Counted from the first letter of the stretch, positions 9,685 to 18,565 are shown. The stretch is 64,000 nt of DNA from Streptomyces sp. NBC_01217 (GCF_035994185.1 NZ_CP108538.1:7939501-8003500), one strand, 5' to 3'. Program-made: numbers and translations. Notes: generated from the sequence alone by a model not told the origin.

Positions 9685-10229
9685 GAGAGTTGGGAAGTCC
9701 AGTCATTACCGCGACGCATACGCGCGAGGCGACCCGGCAGCACACGGTCGTCGACAGTCCGTACGGTCCGCTCACCCTCGTCGCCACCGACGGCGTCCTC
9801 GCGGGCCTCTACATGACCGGCCAGCGCCACCGCCCGCCCGAGGAGACCTTCGGCGACCCGGACCCACGTCCCTTCACCGAGACGATCCGCCAGCTCGACG
9901 CCTACTTCACCGGTGAACTGCGCGAGTTCGACCTGCCGCTGCATCTGGATGGCACCCCGTTCCAGCGCAGCGTCTGGGCGCAGCTCCAGCGGATTCCGTA
10001 CGGCGAGACCCGCTCGTACGGCGAACTGGCCGAAATCCTCGGCAAACCCGGCGCCTCACGGGCGGTGGGCCTCGCCAACGGCAAGAATCCGGTGGGCATC
10101 ATCGTCCCCTGCCACCGTGTCATCGGCGCCTCGGGCAGCCTCACCGGCTACGGCGGTGGGCTCGACCGCAAGCAGCGGCTGCTGGCCTTCGAGAACGGTA
10201 CGCAGGACGACGCCCCGGCGCTCTTCTGA
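9681..10229 (+). CDS. ogt: Methylated-DNA--[protein]-cysteine S-methyltransferase
   Basis: 182 residues. The active-site motif IVPCHRVIG with the acceptor Cys is near residue 140, preceded by the recognition helix region RSYGELAEILGKPGASRAVG. It removes O6-methylguanine by suicidal transfer of the methyl group. The start codon overlaps the Ada-AlkA stop by 4 bp. The gene ends directly before the 18-bp tandem repeats. Confidence 0.95.
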   Translation: MRELGSPVITATHTREATRQHTVVDSPYGPLTLVATDGVLAGLYMTGQRHRPPEETFGDPDPRPFTETIRQLDAYFTGELREFDLPLHLDGTPFQRSVWAQLQRIPYGETRSYGELAEILGKPGASRAVGLANGKNPVGIIVPCHRVIGASGSLTGYGGGLDRKQRLLAFENGTQDDAPALF

Positions 10230-10241
10230 CGCCGCCCGCGC

Positions 10242-10331
10242 GAAGAACACGACGAACACGAAGAACACGACGAACACGAAGAACACGACGAACACGAAGA
10301 ACGCGACGAAGACGAAGAGCGCGAAGGAGAC
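10242..10331. repeat. 18-bp tandem repeat array, three perfect plus two degenerate units
   Basis: The unit gaagaacacgacgaacac occurs perfectly at 10242-10259, 10260-10277 and 10278-10295. Decayed copies lie at 10296-10313 and 10314-10331. The array starts 12 nt after the ogt stop and ends at a terminator. It is A-rich and C/G-skewed, unlike its surroundings. The unit length is a multiple of three, and one frame reads Lys-Asn-Thr-Thr-Asn-Thr, but that frame is offset from ogt. Confidence 0.95.
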
Positions 10332-10334
10332 GAA

Positions 10335-10368
10335 GACGGGCTCGGGAAGACCACATCCCGAGCCCGTC
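10335..10368. terminator. Bidirectional terminator between ogt and TMEM165-family gene
   Basis: Perfect 13-bp arms at 10335-10347 and 10356-10368 with an 8-nt loop (agaccaca), placed between convergent genes, 28 nt from the minus-strand stop. Confidence 0.9.
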
Positions 10369-10396
10369 CGCAAGCCGCGCCGATTCGGCGGAGACG

Positions 10397-10981
10397 TCAG
10401 CCGGTGAAGATCTCCACGAGGGTCCAGACCGCCAGCCCCAGCATGCAGAGCCCGCCGATCCGCTGAACCGTCCTGAGCGGCACCCGCTTCGCGATGAACC
10501 GCCCCGCGAGCAGGGCCAGTGCCGAGACGGACATCAGCGCGGCCGCGGACCCGATCGCCGTGGACCAGGTGCCGTTGCTCGCGGCCAGACTGGCCGTGGT
10601 GATCTGGGTGAGATCGCCCCACTCGCTGATGAAGACCGCCATAAAAGCGGTCGAGTAGACCGGCCAGAAGCCGGTCACCGTCCTGGTGCCTGCCTCGTCG
10701 CCGTCCCCGCCGCCGCCGTTGCGCAGCAGCATGAACGCGCCGAACGCGAAGAGGGAGGCCGAGACGAGCTTGACGGTCCAGTCGGGCAGCAGCCCGATCA
10801 GGCTGCCCGCCCCGACGGCGATGGCGACGTGCACGATGAACGCGGACGACGTGCCGAACCAGACATACAGCGGCCGCATGCGGGTGCCCATGGCCAGCGA
10901 CGCGAACATCGTCTTGTCCGGGAGTTCCGCGAGGAAGATCAGCCCGAAGGCGGTGAGAATCGCCAGGGGGTCGAGGTGCAT
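10397..10981 (-). CDS. TMEM165/GDT1-family (UPF0016) divalent cation transporter
   Basis: 194 residues from ATG 10981, preferred over upstream in-frame codons because MHLDPLAILTAFGLIFLAELPDKT begins right at the first helix. Two family signatures are present: ELPDKT in helix 1, with Pro in place of the usual Gly, and EWGDLTQ in the second half. About six helices in an inverted-repeat arrangement. Family knowledge: members move Mn2+ or Ca2+ with H+ antiport. The upstream leader contains a yybP-ykoY-like Mn2+ riboswitch, which supports manganese efflux or homeostasis. Confidence 0.9.
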   Translation of the reverse strand: MHLDPLAILTAFGLIFLAELPDKTMFASLAMGTRMRPLYVWFGTSSAFIVHVAIAVGAGSLIGLLPDWTVKLVSASLFAFGAFMLLRNGGGGDGDEAGTRTVTGFWPVYSTAFMAVFISEWGDLTQITTASLAASNGTWSTAIGSAAALMSVSALALLAGRFIAKRVPLRTVQRIGGLCMLGLAVWTLVEIFTG

Positions 10982-11097
10982 TCCGGGTGGCTTTCTGTGA
11001 GAGCCGGGCCCCGGGCCTTCGCGAAGCGCCACTCGGGCTGTCCGGAGGACCACTCGGCCCGGCATGACGTCAGCGCCCACGGGCGCGGGCGTGTCAT

Positions 11098-11208
11098 ACC
11101 TGACCGAAGGTCTCGCCCGCCCGTGACGATCCACGGGCCCGGCCACCGGGAACCCGGGGGCTCCAGTGTGTCGACGACCGGTTTTCGGGGCTACTCCCCT
11201 TCGCAGCC
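11098..11208 (-). promoter_or_regulatory. yybP-ykoY-like manganese riboswitch
   Basis: Read on the minus strand, the leader of the TMEM165-family gene contains the hallmark AGGGGAGTAGC (complement of 11190-11200). About 80 nt later come a CCCGTG/CACGGG hairpin (around 11120-11138) and the second hallmark GCGAGACC (complement of 11109-11116). The two conserved segments and the downstream family match the known class, which binds Mn2+ and switches such exporters on. About 115 nt remain for an expression platform before the start codon. Confidence 0.8.
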
Positions 11209-11281
11209 ATCCACTCTACCCCACGACCGACGGGGGCAGCGCAAATGTTCGATCCGGGGCCCCTGTCCGGCGGTGGGCCCG

Positions 11282-11935
11282 TTACGGAGCCATGGGCTTG
11301 ACCATCAGCAGGAAGGCCTGCGGGGTGCCCTCCCGCGAGTCAGCCTCGCGGACCAGCCGGGCCTGTACCCGGAACCCGGTCTTCACCAGCAGCTCGGCCA
11401 CGTCGTCGGGCGGGAACCGGTAGACGTCCAGCGCCACCGTGTGACCGTACGCCTGCTCCAGACGCACGCACTCGGCACCGACCTTGAAAGCCATCAGCAG
11501 ATGGCCGCCGGGGGCCAGCACACGGTGGAACTCGGCGAAAATGTCCGGCAGTTGCTCCGGCGGTGTGTGGACGAGGGAGTACCAGGCGAGCGCACCGGCC
11601 AGACTGCCGTCCGCCAGATCCAGAGCGGTCATCGACCCCTCGTCGAACGTGAGGTCCGGATACGTCCGGCGGGCCACCGCGATCATGCCCGGCGACAGAT
11701 CGATGCCGAACGCGGTCAGCCCGAGATCGCGCAGATGGACCGTGACGCGGCCCGGTCCGCAGCCGAGATCGCCCACCCGCCCGCCGCCGCCCGCCTTCAC
11801 GAGATCGGCGAAGGCGGTCAGCATGGCGCGGTCGTAGGGCTTGTCCGTCAGTTCGTCGGCCAACAGCGCGGCGTAGTCGACGGCGACGGTGTCGTAGGAG
11901 GCCCGGGTGGAGTCGAGGGAGGAAGGTTCGGTCAT
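11282..11935 (-). CDS. Class I SAM-dependent methyltransferase
   Basis: 217 residues with motif I VGDLGCGPGRVTVHL near residue 53, an acidic strand-2 end GIDLSPGMI, and ALAWYSLVHTPPEQLP as the post-motif region. This is a Methyltransf_11/25-type Rossmann fold of unknown substrate. It is the upstream neighbour of the riboswitch leader on the same strand; only 73 nt separate its stop from the aptamer, so the riboswitch promoter must lie there or within this gene. Confidence 0.85.
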   Translation of the reverse strand: MTEPSSLDSTRASYDTVAVDYAALLADELTDKPYDRAMLTAFADLVKAGGGGRVGDLGCGPGRVTVHLRDLGLTAFGIDLSPGMIAVARRTYPDLTFDEGSMTALDLADGSLAGALAWYSLVHTPPEQLPDIFAEFHRVLAPGGHLLMAFKVGAECVRLEQAYGHTVALDVYRFPPDDVAELLVKTGFRVQARLVREADSREGTPQAFLLMVKPMAP

Positions 11936-11983
11936 GCGGGGAACCTACAGCCCCCCTCTGACACTCCCGGGCCCCTCGGCCCC

Positions 11984-12748
11984 TCAGCCCGCGGAGCCAG
12001 GACCGGAGGAGCCCGTACCCGTATCCGTGTCCGAGCTCAGCCGCTTCAGCAGCGCGGGGAGCGCCGTACCGATGGGCTCGCGGATCGTTTCGTCGGCCAG
12101 TGCGTCGTACGGCGTCGGCTCCGCGTTCACCACGGTCAGCCGCGCCCCGTTGTCCACCGCGATCCCGGCCAGCGAGGCGGCGGGCTGCACCTGCAGCGTC
12201 GTACCGACCGCGATGAACACCTCGCAGGCCTTGGCGATCGACATCGCCTCGCCCAGCACCACCGGATCGAGCCGCTCACCGAACATGATCGTCGCCGACT
12301 TCAGGATGCCGCCGCAGACCGTGCACGGCGGGTCGGCCTCGCCCGCCTCCACCCGGGCCAGCGCCTCGTCCATCGGGGAGCGGGCATGACAGCGGGTGCA
12401 GACCACCGTGCGCGCGGTCCCGTGCAGTTCGACGACCTTGCGGGCGGGAAGACCTGCCAGCTGATGCAGACCGTCCACGTTCTGGGTGATCACCCGCACC
12501 GGGGTGCCGGACCGCTCCAGCTCCGCCACCGCACGGTGGGCCGCGTTCGGCTCGGCGCCCCAGGTCGCGCTGGTGCGGCGCATCTGCCAGGAGCGGCGGC
12601 GGATCTCCGGATCGGCCATGTAGAAGTCGTACGTGACGAGCTTCTCGGCCTCCGGGTCCTTGCGCCAAAGTCCATTGGGCCCGCGGTAGTCGGGGATGCC
12701 GGAGTCGGTGGAGATACCGGCGCCGCTGAGGATCGCGACGAGAGTCAT
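11984..12748 (-). CDS. cobB: NAD-dependent protein deacetylase (sirtuin)
   Basis: 254 residues from ATG 12748; an in-frame ATG at 12790 would add 14 residues. Motifs: [23 protein letters not shown], catalytic His in ELHG, a zinc ribbon with CTRC and CTVC, and the NAD-binding [10 protein letters not shown]. It removes acyl groups from lysine using NAD; in streptomycetes acetyl-CoA synthetase is a known target of such enzymes, consistent with the acetyl-CoA assimilation operon nearby, although no direct link is shown here. Confidence 0.93.
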   Translation of the reverse strand: MTLVAILSGAGISTDSGIPDYRGPNGLWRKDPEAEKLVTYDFYMADPEIRRRSWQMRRTSATWGAEPNAAHRAVAELERSGTPVRVITQNVDGLHQLAGLPARKVVELHGTARTVVCTRCHARSPMDEALARVEAGEADPPCTVCGGILKSATIMFGERLDPVVLGEAMSIAKACEVFIAVGTTLQVQPAASLAGIAVDNGARLTVVNAEPTPYDALADETIREPIGTALPALLKRLSSDTDTGTGSSGPGSAG

Positions 12749-12814
12749 GGAACGAGCGTACGCAGCGTCCACCGCCGCCCGCGAGACCATTTCCCCCGGT
12801 GCCGGGGTCCGGCT

Positions 12815-12835
12815 CGCGGGCGCCGGCAGCCCGCG
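12815..12835. terminator. Terminator-like hairpin after secreted protein gene
   Basis: The 7-bp stem cgcgggc/gcccgcg with loop gccggca lies 8 nt beyond the stop of the minus-strand secreted protein gene (12844) and before the sirtuin start. Confidence 0.55.
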
Positions 12836-12843
12836 GGAAGCCG

Positions 12844-14052
12844 TCAGGCCGCGGGACCGACAGGGCTGAACGGTGACGGGGTCAGACCCGTCCAGGTGTT
12901 CAGCACGGCGCGGGCGGTCTGCTCGGTGACGCCGCCCTCCTGGACCGTGCCGCTCTGCCCGACGTAGAACCGCCCGTCGTCGAGCGAGACCAGCCCGTAC
13001 TGGCCGTACTGCCCCGGCACCGGCCACCCGTACGTGCCGGTCGCGGCATCGCGTGCCCCCTCTCGCAGCAGGGGCAGCAGCAGACCGCGCTCCGGCCGCT
13101 GCTGACCGCGGACGGGGCCGCGCACCGGCTTTCCCGCACCGTCCAGCGCGAAGACGGAGTAGTTGGGGAAGCCCGGCTTGGCGCCCTTGTAGACGGCCAT
13201 CAGCCAGTTGCCGCTGTACCCGTCGTACTCCAGGTTCTGCACGCCGTACGTGGTGTTCCCGGTGTACGCGAAGAACTTGCCGCCGACGTGTGCCGGGCCG
13301 CTGGTGTGCGGGGCGGATTCGGTCAGCGGGCGCTCGTACTTCTTCCACCGCGTGATGTCGTACTGGAGCAGCACCTGATGGTCGTTGTCCGTGCGGCCCG
13401 TGTTGGCGTACACGCCGTACGCGACCGTCAGCCGCTGCTCACCGCGCTTGCCGCGCCGGTCGCCGAAGGCCGGGCCGAACGCGACGCCGTCGATGCCGCT
13501 GCAGCCGTAGCGGTGGTCGGGCGTACCGCCCGTGTCGCCGTCGAAGACGCCGTCGCCGTTCATGTCGGCGGTGAAGTCCTTCACCACCTCTTCGAGGTAG
13601 ACGGTCGAGACGACACCCGTGGACTGGGCGTCCATGTTCATCCTGGTGATGCGGTCGACGTCGAGGATCGCGATGTAGAAGGACTTCGCCTCCTTGTACT
13701 CCAGGGAGCCGTAGACCCTGCCGTCCTTCTCGTTGAAGTCCAGATCGCCGAGATGGCCGGTGAACCCGGTGACCGAGCCGACGGGATTGCCCTTGAGGTC
13801 GGTCTTGACCAGCAGGTTGGTCATCGAGAAGTACATGAAGCCCTTGCGCCGGTCGATGGCCATGCCCTGGACATGACCCGACTGCCAGGCGCCGCCGTCG
13901 ACCGACAGCGGCACCTCGCGGTGTGCGGCCGGGGCGGCGGCCGGTTCCGCGGTGGCGGCGGCGGTCGATGACATGGCGAGAACTGCCGTACAGACGAACG
14001 CTGCGACGATCGTGGCCGGCAGCCCACCGAGGTGTCCCGTGTGCGTACGCAT
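12844..14052 (-). CDS. Secreted protein of unknown function
   Basis: 402 residues from ATG 14052 with GAGGG as RBS. A Sec signal peptide (VAAFVCTAVLAMSSTAAATAEP) is followed by a region with repeating patterns such as GMAIDRRKGFMYFSMTNLLVKTD and LDFNEKDGRVYGSLEY, which look like blades of a beta-propeller. A short DMNGDGVFDGD segment resembles a calcium-binding loop. No catalytic motif was recognised. Probably an extracytoplasmic propeller-fold protein, by inference only. Confidence 0.82.
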   Translation of the reverse strand: MRTHTGHLGGLPATIVAAFVCTAVLAMSSTAAATAEPAAAPAAHREVPLSVDGGAWQSGHVQGMAIDRRKGFMYFSMTNLLVKTDLKGNPVGSVTGFTGHLGDLDFNEKDGRVYGSLEYKEAKSFYIAILDVDRITRMNMDAQSTGVVSTVYLEEVVKDFTADMNGDGVFDGDTGGTPDHRYGCSGIDGVAFGPAFGDRRGKRGEQRLTVAYGVYANTGRTDNDHQVLLQYDITRWKKYERPLTESAPHTSGPAHVGGKFFAYTGNTTYGVQNLEYDGYSGNWLMAVYKGAKPGFPNYSVFALDGAGKPVRGPVRGQQRPERGLLLPLLREGARDAATGTYGWPVPGQYGQYGLVSLDDGRFYVGQSGTVQEGGVTEQTARAVLNTWTGLTPSPFSPVGPAA

Positions 14053-14221
14053 GATCCCTCCGCTGTCGTGGAGTTCGGATGATGCCGGTCGACCGTGCAC
14101 TGCGGACAAATGACACATGAACGCGGGTGCCCGGAAGCCGTCGTCCGGGCTACTGGCTGACGAACTGTCAAGACGGCGGTGTGCAACGGGAGTACGGGCC
14201 GTGCGCGAGCGGGTCCGTGGC

Positions 14222-14716
14222 TCAGCCGGCCACCGGGCGGCCGTCCTCCAGCTCCACCGCGCCGCCACCGGAGTCGAGCACGTCCAGCGCCGCCCTCAGA
14301 CGCAGTGCGAGACCGCCGAGCAGATAGCGGTCCAGGTCGTCGCGCTCGACCAGTCGCCAGGACAGGAGCTCCTCCTCCGGCAGCCGGATCGTCTTCAACT
14401 CCGCCTCGGCCAGCACTCCGCCGTCGTACAGATACGCGGCGATCGGTGGCCGCTTCGGGCCGCGTGCCCAGTCGATCGCGAGCAGCCGCCCCGGCTCCCG
14501 GTCGAGCCCGATCTCCTCGGTCGTCTCGCGCCGCGCGGCCTGCCGGGGACTCTCGCCCTCGTCCGACTCGACCGTTCCGCCGGGCAGCGCCCAGCCGTCC
14601 CGGTAGTTGGGCTCTACGAGCAGCACTCGCCCCTGGGCGTCCCGGAACACGGTGGCCGCGGCGGCCAGTACGCGGGGGAGCCCCGCGATGTAGGTGGCGT
14701 AATCAGTGGTGGTCAC
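14222..14716 (-). CDS. NUDIX hydrolase
   Basis: 164 residues from GTG 14716. The Nudix box is GGTVESDEGESPRQAARRE followed by TTEEIGL, with the catalytic Glu residues intact. Substrate cannot be deduced; the family hydrolyses nucleoside diphosphate derivatives. Divergent from glycerate kinase, sharing a 114-bp promoter region. Confidence 0.88.
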   Translation of the reverse strand: MTTTDYATYIAGLPRVLAAAATVFRDAQGRVLLVEPNYRDGWALPGGTVESDEGESPRQAARRETTEEIGLDREPGRLLAIDWARGPKRPPIAAYLYDGGVLAEAELKTIRLPEEELLSWRLVERDDLDRYLLGGLALRLRAALDVLDSGGGAVELEDGRPVAG

Positions 14717-14830
14717 GCGGGCAGCGTAGTAGGGGCGCAGCCCGTCGGACGACGGCTCTGGGCAGCGGGTATCGGCTGCGGATAGGGTCGGGGGCGGCGC
14801 GACTGCCTGTTCGAAAGCAAGGGATTCAAG

Positions 14831-15964
14831 GTGGCGGACGGAGCAGTGATGGAGACCGCACGCGTGCTCGTCGCGGCGGACAAGTTCAAGGGTTCGCTCA
14901 CGGCCGTGCAGGTCGCGGAGCGGGTGACGGCCGGGCTGCGGCGTGTCGTCCCCGGAGTGCGGGTGGAGACCCTGCCCGTGGCGGACGGCGGCGACGGCAC
15001 GGTGGCGGCGGCGGTTGCCGCCGGGTTCGAGCGCCGCGAGGCGCGGGTGACGGGGCCGCTCGGGGATCCGGTGACCGCGGCGTACGCGCTGCGCGACACC
15101 ACGGCGGTGGTGGAGATGGCCGAGGCCTCGGGCCTCCAGCACCTCCCCGCAGGGGTGTTCGCCCCGCTCACGGCCACGACGTACGGCTCGGGCGAACTGC
15201 TGGCCGCGGCGCTCGACGCGGGCGCCCGGACGATCGTGTTCGGCGTCGGCGGCAGCGCGACCACGGACGGCGGCGCGGGCATGCTGACGGCGCTCGGCGC
15301 CCGCTTCCTGGACGCGGACGGAAAGCCCGTCGGCCCCGGTGGAGGCGGCCTCGCAGCCCTGGCCGAGGCGGACCTGTCCGGCCTCGACCCGCGCATGGCC
15401 GACGTGGACCTGATCCTCGCCAGTGACGTGGACAACCCGCTGACGGGCCCGAAGGGCGCCCCGGAGGTCTACGGCCGTCAGAAGGGCGCGACCGAGGACG
15501 ACATCGCGACCCTCGATGCCGCGCTCGCCCACTACGCGTCCGTCCTGGGCCCGGACCACGCCCGGCTGCCCGGCGCAGGCGCGGCGGGCGGCATCGGCTA
15601 CGGAGCACTGGTCGCCCTCGGCGCCCGCTTCCGCCCCGGCATCGAGGTCATGCTCGACGTCCTTGGCTTCGCCCCCGCGCTGGCACGCGCCACCCTGGTG
15701 ATCACCGGGGAGGGTTCCCTCGACGAGCAGACCCTCCACGGCAAGGCCCCGGCAGGCGTCGCCGCGGCGGCCCGCGCCGCGGGCGTCGAGGTCGTGGCGG
15801 TCTGCGGCCGCCTCACCCTGCCACCGGAGGCCCTGACCGGCGCGGGCATCACCCGCGCGTACGCCCTCACGGACCTGGAACCGGACCCCGCGGTGTCCAT
15901 GGCCCAGGCGGGACCGCTACTGGAACGGGCGTCCGAGGCGATCGCGCGCGACTTCCTGCTGTAG
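14831..15964 (+). CDS. glxK: Glycerate kinase
   Basis: 377 residues. The family motifs ADKFKGSLTA at the N-terminus, PVADGGDGT, FGVGGSATTDGGAG and TGEGSLDEQTLHGKAP are present. It phosphorylates glycerate to 2- or 3-phosphoglycerate, a step in glyoxylate and glycerate use. GTG 14831 has AAGGG upstream; ATG 14849 is an alternative. It could serve glyoxylate released by malyl-CoA cleavage in the ethylmalonyl-CoA pathway, but that link is only suggestive. Confidence 0.92.
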   Translation: MADGAVMETARVLVAADKFKGSLTAVQVAERVTAGLRRVVPGVRVETLPVADGGDGTVAAAVAAGFERREARVTGPLGDPVTAAYALRDTTAVVEMAEASGLQHLPAGVFAPLTATTYGSGELLAAALDAGARTIVFGVGGSATTDGGAGMLTALGARFLDADGKPVGPGGGGLAALAEADLSGLDPRMADVDLILASDVDNPLTGPKGAPEVYGRQKGATEDDIATLDAALAHYASVLGPDHARLPGAGAAGGIGYGALVALGARFRPGIEVMLDVLGFAPALARATLVITGEGSLDEQTLHGKAPAGVAAAARAAGVEVVAVCGRLTLPPEALTGAGITRAYALTDLEPDPAVSMAQAGPLLERASEAIARDFLL

Positions 15965-16006
15965 CCCGCGGCGAGCGGTCCTCGGACACCGGACGGCCGT
16001 GCATTC

Positions 16007-16028
16007 CAGCCTGTCCGGCGTTTGAGGA
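16007..16028. repeat. Dispersed Streptomyces intergenic motif
   Basis: The segment containing GTCCGGCGTTTGAGGA, beginning 43 nt after the glycerate kinase stop, resembles a short sequence I recall as very common between genes in Streptomyces genomes. A single copy was noticed in this window. Its function is unknown. Confidence 0.5.
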
Positions 16029-16083
16029 CCGGAGCCCGGGGCGGATCCCCGGTTTCGGGAAGGGGCACTCCCACCCCACCACG

Positions 16084-16578
16084 TCACCCCAAGGAGGGCG
16101 CCGCCCCCTCCCCGTCATCGGCCTCCGCGTCAGGCCGCTCCTCATCGGCGAGCAACTCCGCCAGACACCGCAGCTCCACCGGCAGATCGCGCCGCCACGC
16201 CATCGTCACGAACGGGGCAAGAATGATCATGCCGCCGTCCAGATGCGGCTTGACCGAGACGTTGACCATCGTTCCCCGCCTGCTCGGACTCAGCCGGAAT
16301 TCGAGTTCCGGCGAGTGGCGGCCGAGCGGGGTCCACATGCGCGCACCGCGGAAGGCCAGATACTCGACGGGCGTGCTCGCGGTGCACGTGAGGCGGTGCG
16401 CCCGTCGTCGGCCAGGGAACTTACAGGTGTACTCGTCGCCGAGTTCCGTCCTGATCGGGCCCTCGATCACCTGATCTATGCTCGATGACCACACGGCCAG
16501 GTTCCGCGGGTCCCGGAGGAACGAGAAGATCTCGTCGGCGGGGCGGGACACATGGACATTCGCAGACACATGGGGCAT
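16084..16578 (-). CDS. SRPBCC-family (START/polyketide cyclase-like) protein
   Basis: 164 residues from ATG 16578 with a GGTGGAG RBS. The N-terminus (HVSRPADEIFSFLRDPRNLAVWSSSI) is the typical first strand and helix of the fold. The helix-grip fold binds a hydrophobic ligand in a central pocket; nothing indicates which. The C-terminus is an acidic, disordered tail. Monocistronic. Confidence 0.8.
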   Translation of the reverse strand: MPHVSANVHVSRPADEIFSFLRDPRNLAVWSSSIDQVIEGPIRTELGDEYTCKFPGRRRAHRLTCTASTPVEYLAFRGARMWTPLGRHSPELEFRLSPSRRGTMVNVSVKPHLDGGMIILAPFVTMAWRRDLPVELRCLAELLADEERPDAEADDGEGAAPSLG

Positions 16579-16706
16579 GGCTCCACCTCTTACGGCGCCC
16601 GTCCGCCCGAGTCTCGGCGTCCGGTTGCCTTCGTCGCGGTGCCGTCGCCCCTCAGCCTGCTGCGGATCGCGGGTATGTGCACGCTCCGTACGGCCGATGG
16701 AGTGAG

Positions 16707-17687
16707 TCAGATGTCCCGATGTGCCACTTTCTCGGAGAGTTGCGCACAGAGTCGCTTGATTTCCTGGTAGGTGCGGTTCCGCTCGGTGACGACCGCCCCT
16801 AGGAGCAGAGCTGTCAGCGACGTGGCTCCGTTGAACGCCTGGAGCGTGATCATGTTGGTGAGCAGACCGTGGTCGGAGAAGGGGCCGGTCATCCGCCCGG
16901 CGGCGAGGACCGCGAGGACGGACACGCCCAGCGCGCAGCACGCGGCGCCGGCCTGCTCGAAGCGGAAGGCGGCCCAGATCAGGAAGGGAAACACGAGGAA
17001 GAGCAGTGAGGTTCTGGCCGTCTGGGTCGCCACGAGCGTGACGGCCAGCGTGCACGCCACCAGCGCGGCCGCCTCGGCCCACCTGGGCAGGCCGATGCCG
17101 CGCGGCCACCGGAACCTTCGCAGGACGAGCAGGAACGGCGTGACGACCATGACGCCCATGGCGTCGCCCGTCCACCAGACCGACCAGGTCGGCCAGAAGC
17201 CACTGGCTGGGAGCGCCCCCGCCAGGACCAGGATGCCGGTGCCCACGGTCGCGCTGATCAGCATGCCGCCCAGCGCGCCGAGGAAGACCAGCGCCAGCGC
17301 GTCCCGTAAGCGGTCCAGATCGTTGTGGAAGTCGGCGCGGCGCAGTATCAGGTAGGAACAGAGCGGGGAGAGGGTGTTTCCGGCCGCGATGACCAGTACG
17401 GGCAGCACGGAAGGCCCGATGAAGACGGTGAGGGCGCCGAGCGCGATCGCGGGCCAGATCGGCACACCGAACACGAGCAGCGCCGCGACCGCGATCCCGG
17501 TCGGCGGCCACAGCGGTGTGACCTGGCCGCGGACCAGCTGCTGGAGCAGCCCCAGCCGGGCCGTCGCGAAGTAGCAGACGACCACCGCCAGGTACGTCAG
17601 GACCGTGGTCGTGTGCTGCCGGAGCCGAGCGCTGTCCACCACAGCAGCATCAGACACCACGTCGGGGCGTCGCGAACGGTCAGGCAC
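16707..17687 (-). CDS. MASE1-domain integral membrane sensor protein
   Basis: 326 residues from GTG 17687. About eight to ten helices form a MASE1 domain; GQVTPLWPPTGIAVAALLVFG and WWTGDAMGVMVVTPFLL are characteristic. A short cytoplasmic tail with NRTYQEIKRLCAQLSEK ends the protein. MASE1 is usually the input domain of kinases, cyclases or phosphatases; here no output domain follows. The PP2C-type phosphatase directly upstream (50-nt gap) is the probable partner. Confidence 0.85.
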   Translation of the reverse strand: MPDRSRRPDVVSDAAVVDSARLRQHTTTVLTYLAVVVCYFATARLGLLQQLVRGQVTPLWPPTGIAVAALLVFGVPIWPAIALGALTVFIGPSVLPVLVIAAGNTLSPLCSYLILRRADFHNDLDRLRDALALVFLGALGGMLISATVGTGILVLAGALPASGFWPTWSVWWTGDAMGVMVVTPFLLVLRRFRWPRGIGLPRWAEAAALVACTLAVTLVATQTARTSLLFLVFPFLIWAAFRFEQAGAACCALGVSVLAVLAAGRMTGPFSDHGLLTNMITLQAFNGATSLTALLLGAVVTERNRTYQEIKRLCAQLSEKVAHRDI

Positions 17688-17737
17688 GCCGACGCCACTT
17701 TGATCAAACGGACGTACGAGGCACGAGGTATGTCCCG

Positions 17738-18565
17738 CTAGCCGCCGTCCGGCACACCGTCGTAGCGGACGACGAGGACGGCGGCGTCGTCCTCGTGACC
17801 GGTCAGGTCCGTCACCTGGATCACGCGCGAGGCCAGCTCGCCGGGATCGGCTCCGTCCGCAGCACCGACCACGGCGACCACCGCGGCCAGCCCTTCGTCG
17901 ATCGCGTACCTCGGCCCTTCCACGACCCCGTCGGTCACCAGGACCAGATACCCGGGCTGCCTCAGCCGCCGATGGGTCACGGGGTACTGCTGGCCCGGCA
18001 GAATTCCCAGGGGCACCCCGCCGGCGTCCAGGGAGATGCCCGCGTCGCCGTCGTCGGTGCCCCAGACGATCGGGACATGTCCGGCGCGGGCGACGCAGAG
18101 CTCACCGGTCCGCGGGACGATGCTCAGCAGACAGCAGGTCGTGAACAGGTCACAGCCCATCGAGATCAGCAGTTCGTTGGCGCACGCCAGCACCTTGCCG
18201 GGGTCGACCGTGACGCTGGCGAGGGCCCGGAGACTGGCACGGGCCTCACCCATGAACGCGGCGGCCTCGACACCGTGCCCCTGCACATCACCGATGGCGA
18301 TCCCGGCCGCCCCGTCCTTCATCGCGAACGCGTCGTAGAAGTCGCCGCCGACGGCCAGACCGTCCTGCGAGGGCGAATACCGGGCCGCGGTCCGGATACC
18401 CGGAAACTCGGGCAGCGAGTCGGGGAGCATGTGCTGCTGCAGCGCCATGCCCAGCTCTGCCCGGGCCCGCTGGAGCCTGATGTTCTCCAACGCCTGATCG
18501 ACCAGGCGCCCGAGGGTGATCAGGAGCTCCTGGGTGCTGTCCGGTGCGCTGTGGTGTCGGTGCAT
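17738..18565 (-). CDS. PP2C/SpoIIE-family serine phosphatase
   Basis: 275 residues from ATG 18565; a GTG at 18640 would add 25 residues with no clear RBS. A short N-terminal helical part (LVDQALENIRLQRARAELG) is followed by QQHMLP, VGGDFYDAF, IGDVQGHGVEAAAFMG and EDDAAVLVV, which carry the metal-binding aspartates of the family. It probably dephosphorylates an anti-anti-sigma factor, as SpoIIE-type enzymes do. No GAF or PAS domain is present. The MASE1 protein gene follows on the same strand. Confidence 0.88.
   Translation of the reverse strand: MHRHHSAPDSTQELLITLGRLVDQALENIRLQRARAELGMALQQHMLPDSLPEFPGIRTAARYSPSQDGLAVGGDFYDAFAMKDGAAGIAIGDVQGHGVEAAAFMGEARASLRALASVTVDPGKVLACANELLISMGCDLFTTCCLLSIVPRTGELCVARAGHVPIVWGTDDGDAGISLDAGGVPLGILPGQQYPVTHRRLRQPGYLVLVTDGVVEGPRYAIDEGLAAVVAVVGAADGADPGELASRVIQVTDLTGHEDDAAVLVVRYDGVPDGG

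Noticed and set aside
10242..10331. Tandem repeats considered as a CRISPR array
   Set aside because: Units are directly adjacent with no spacers, only 18 bp, and no cas genes are present.
10056..10622. Minus-strand frame with Phe-Val repeats suggesting a membrane peptide
   Set aside because: It arises from the tandem repeat read in reverse, bridges two genes and a terminator, and has no RBS.
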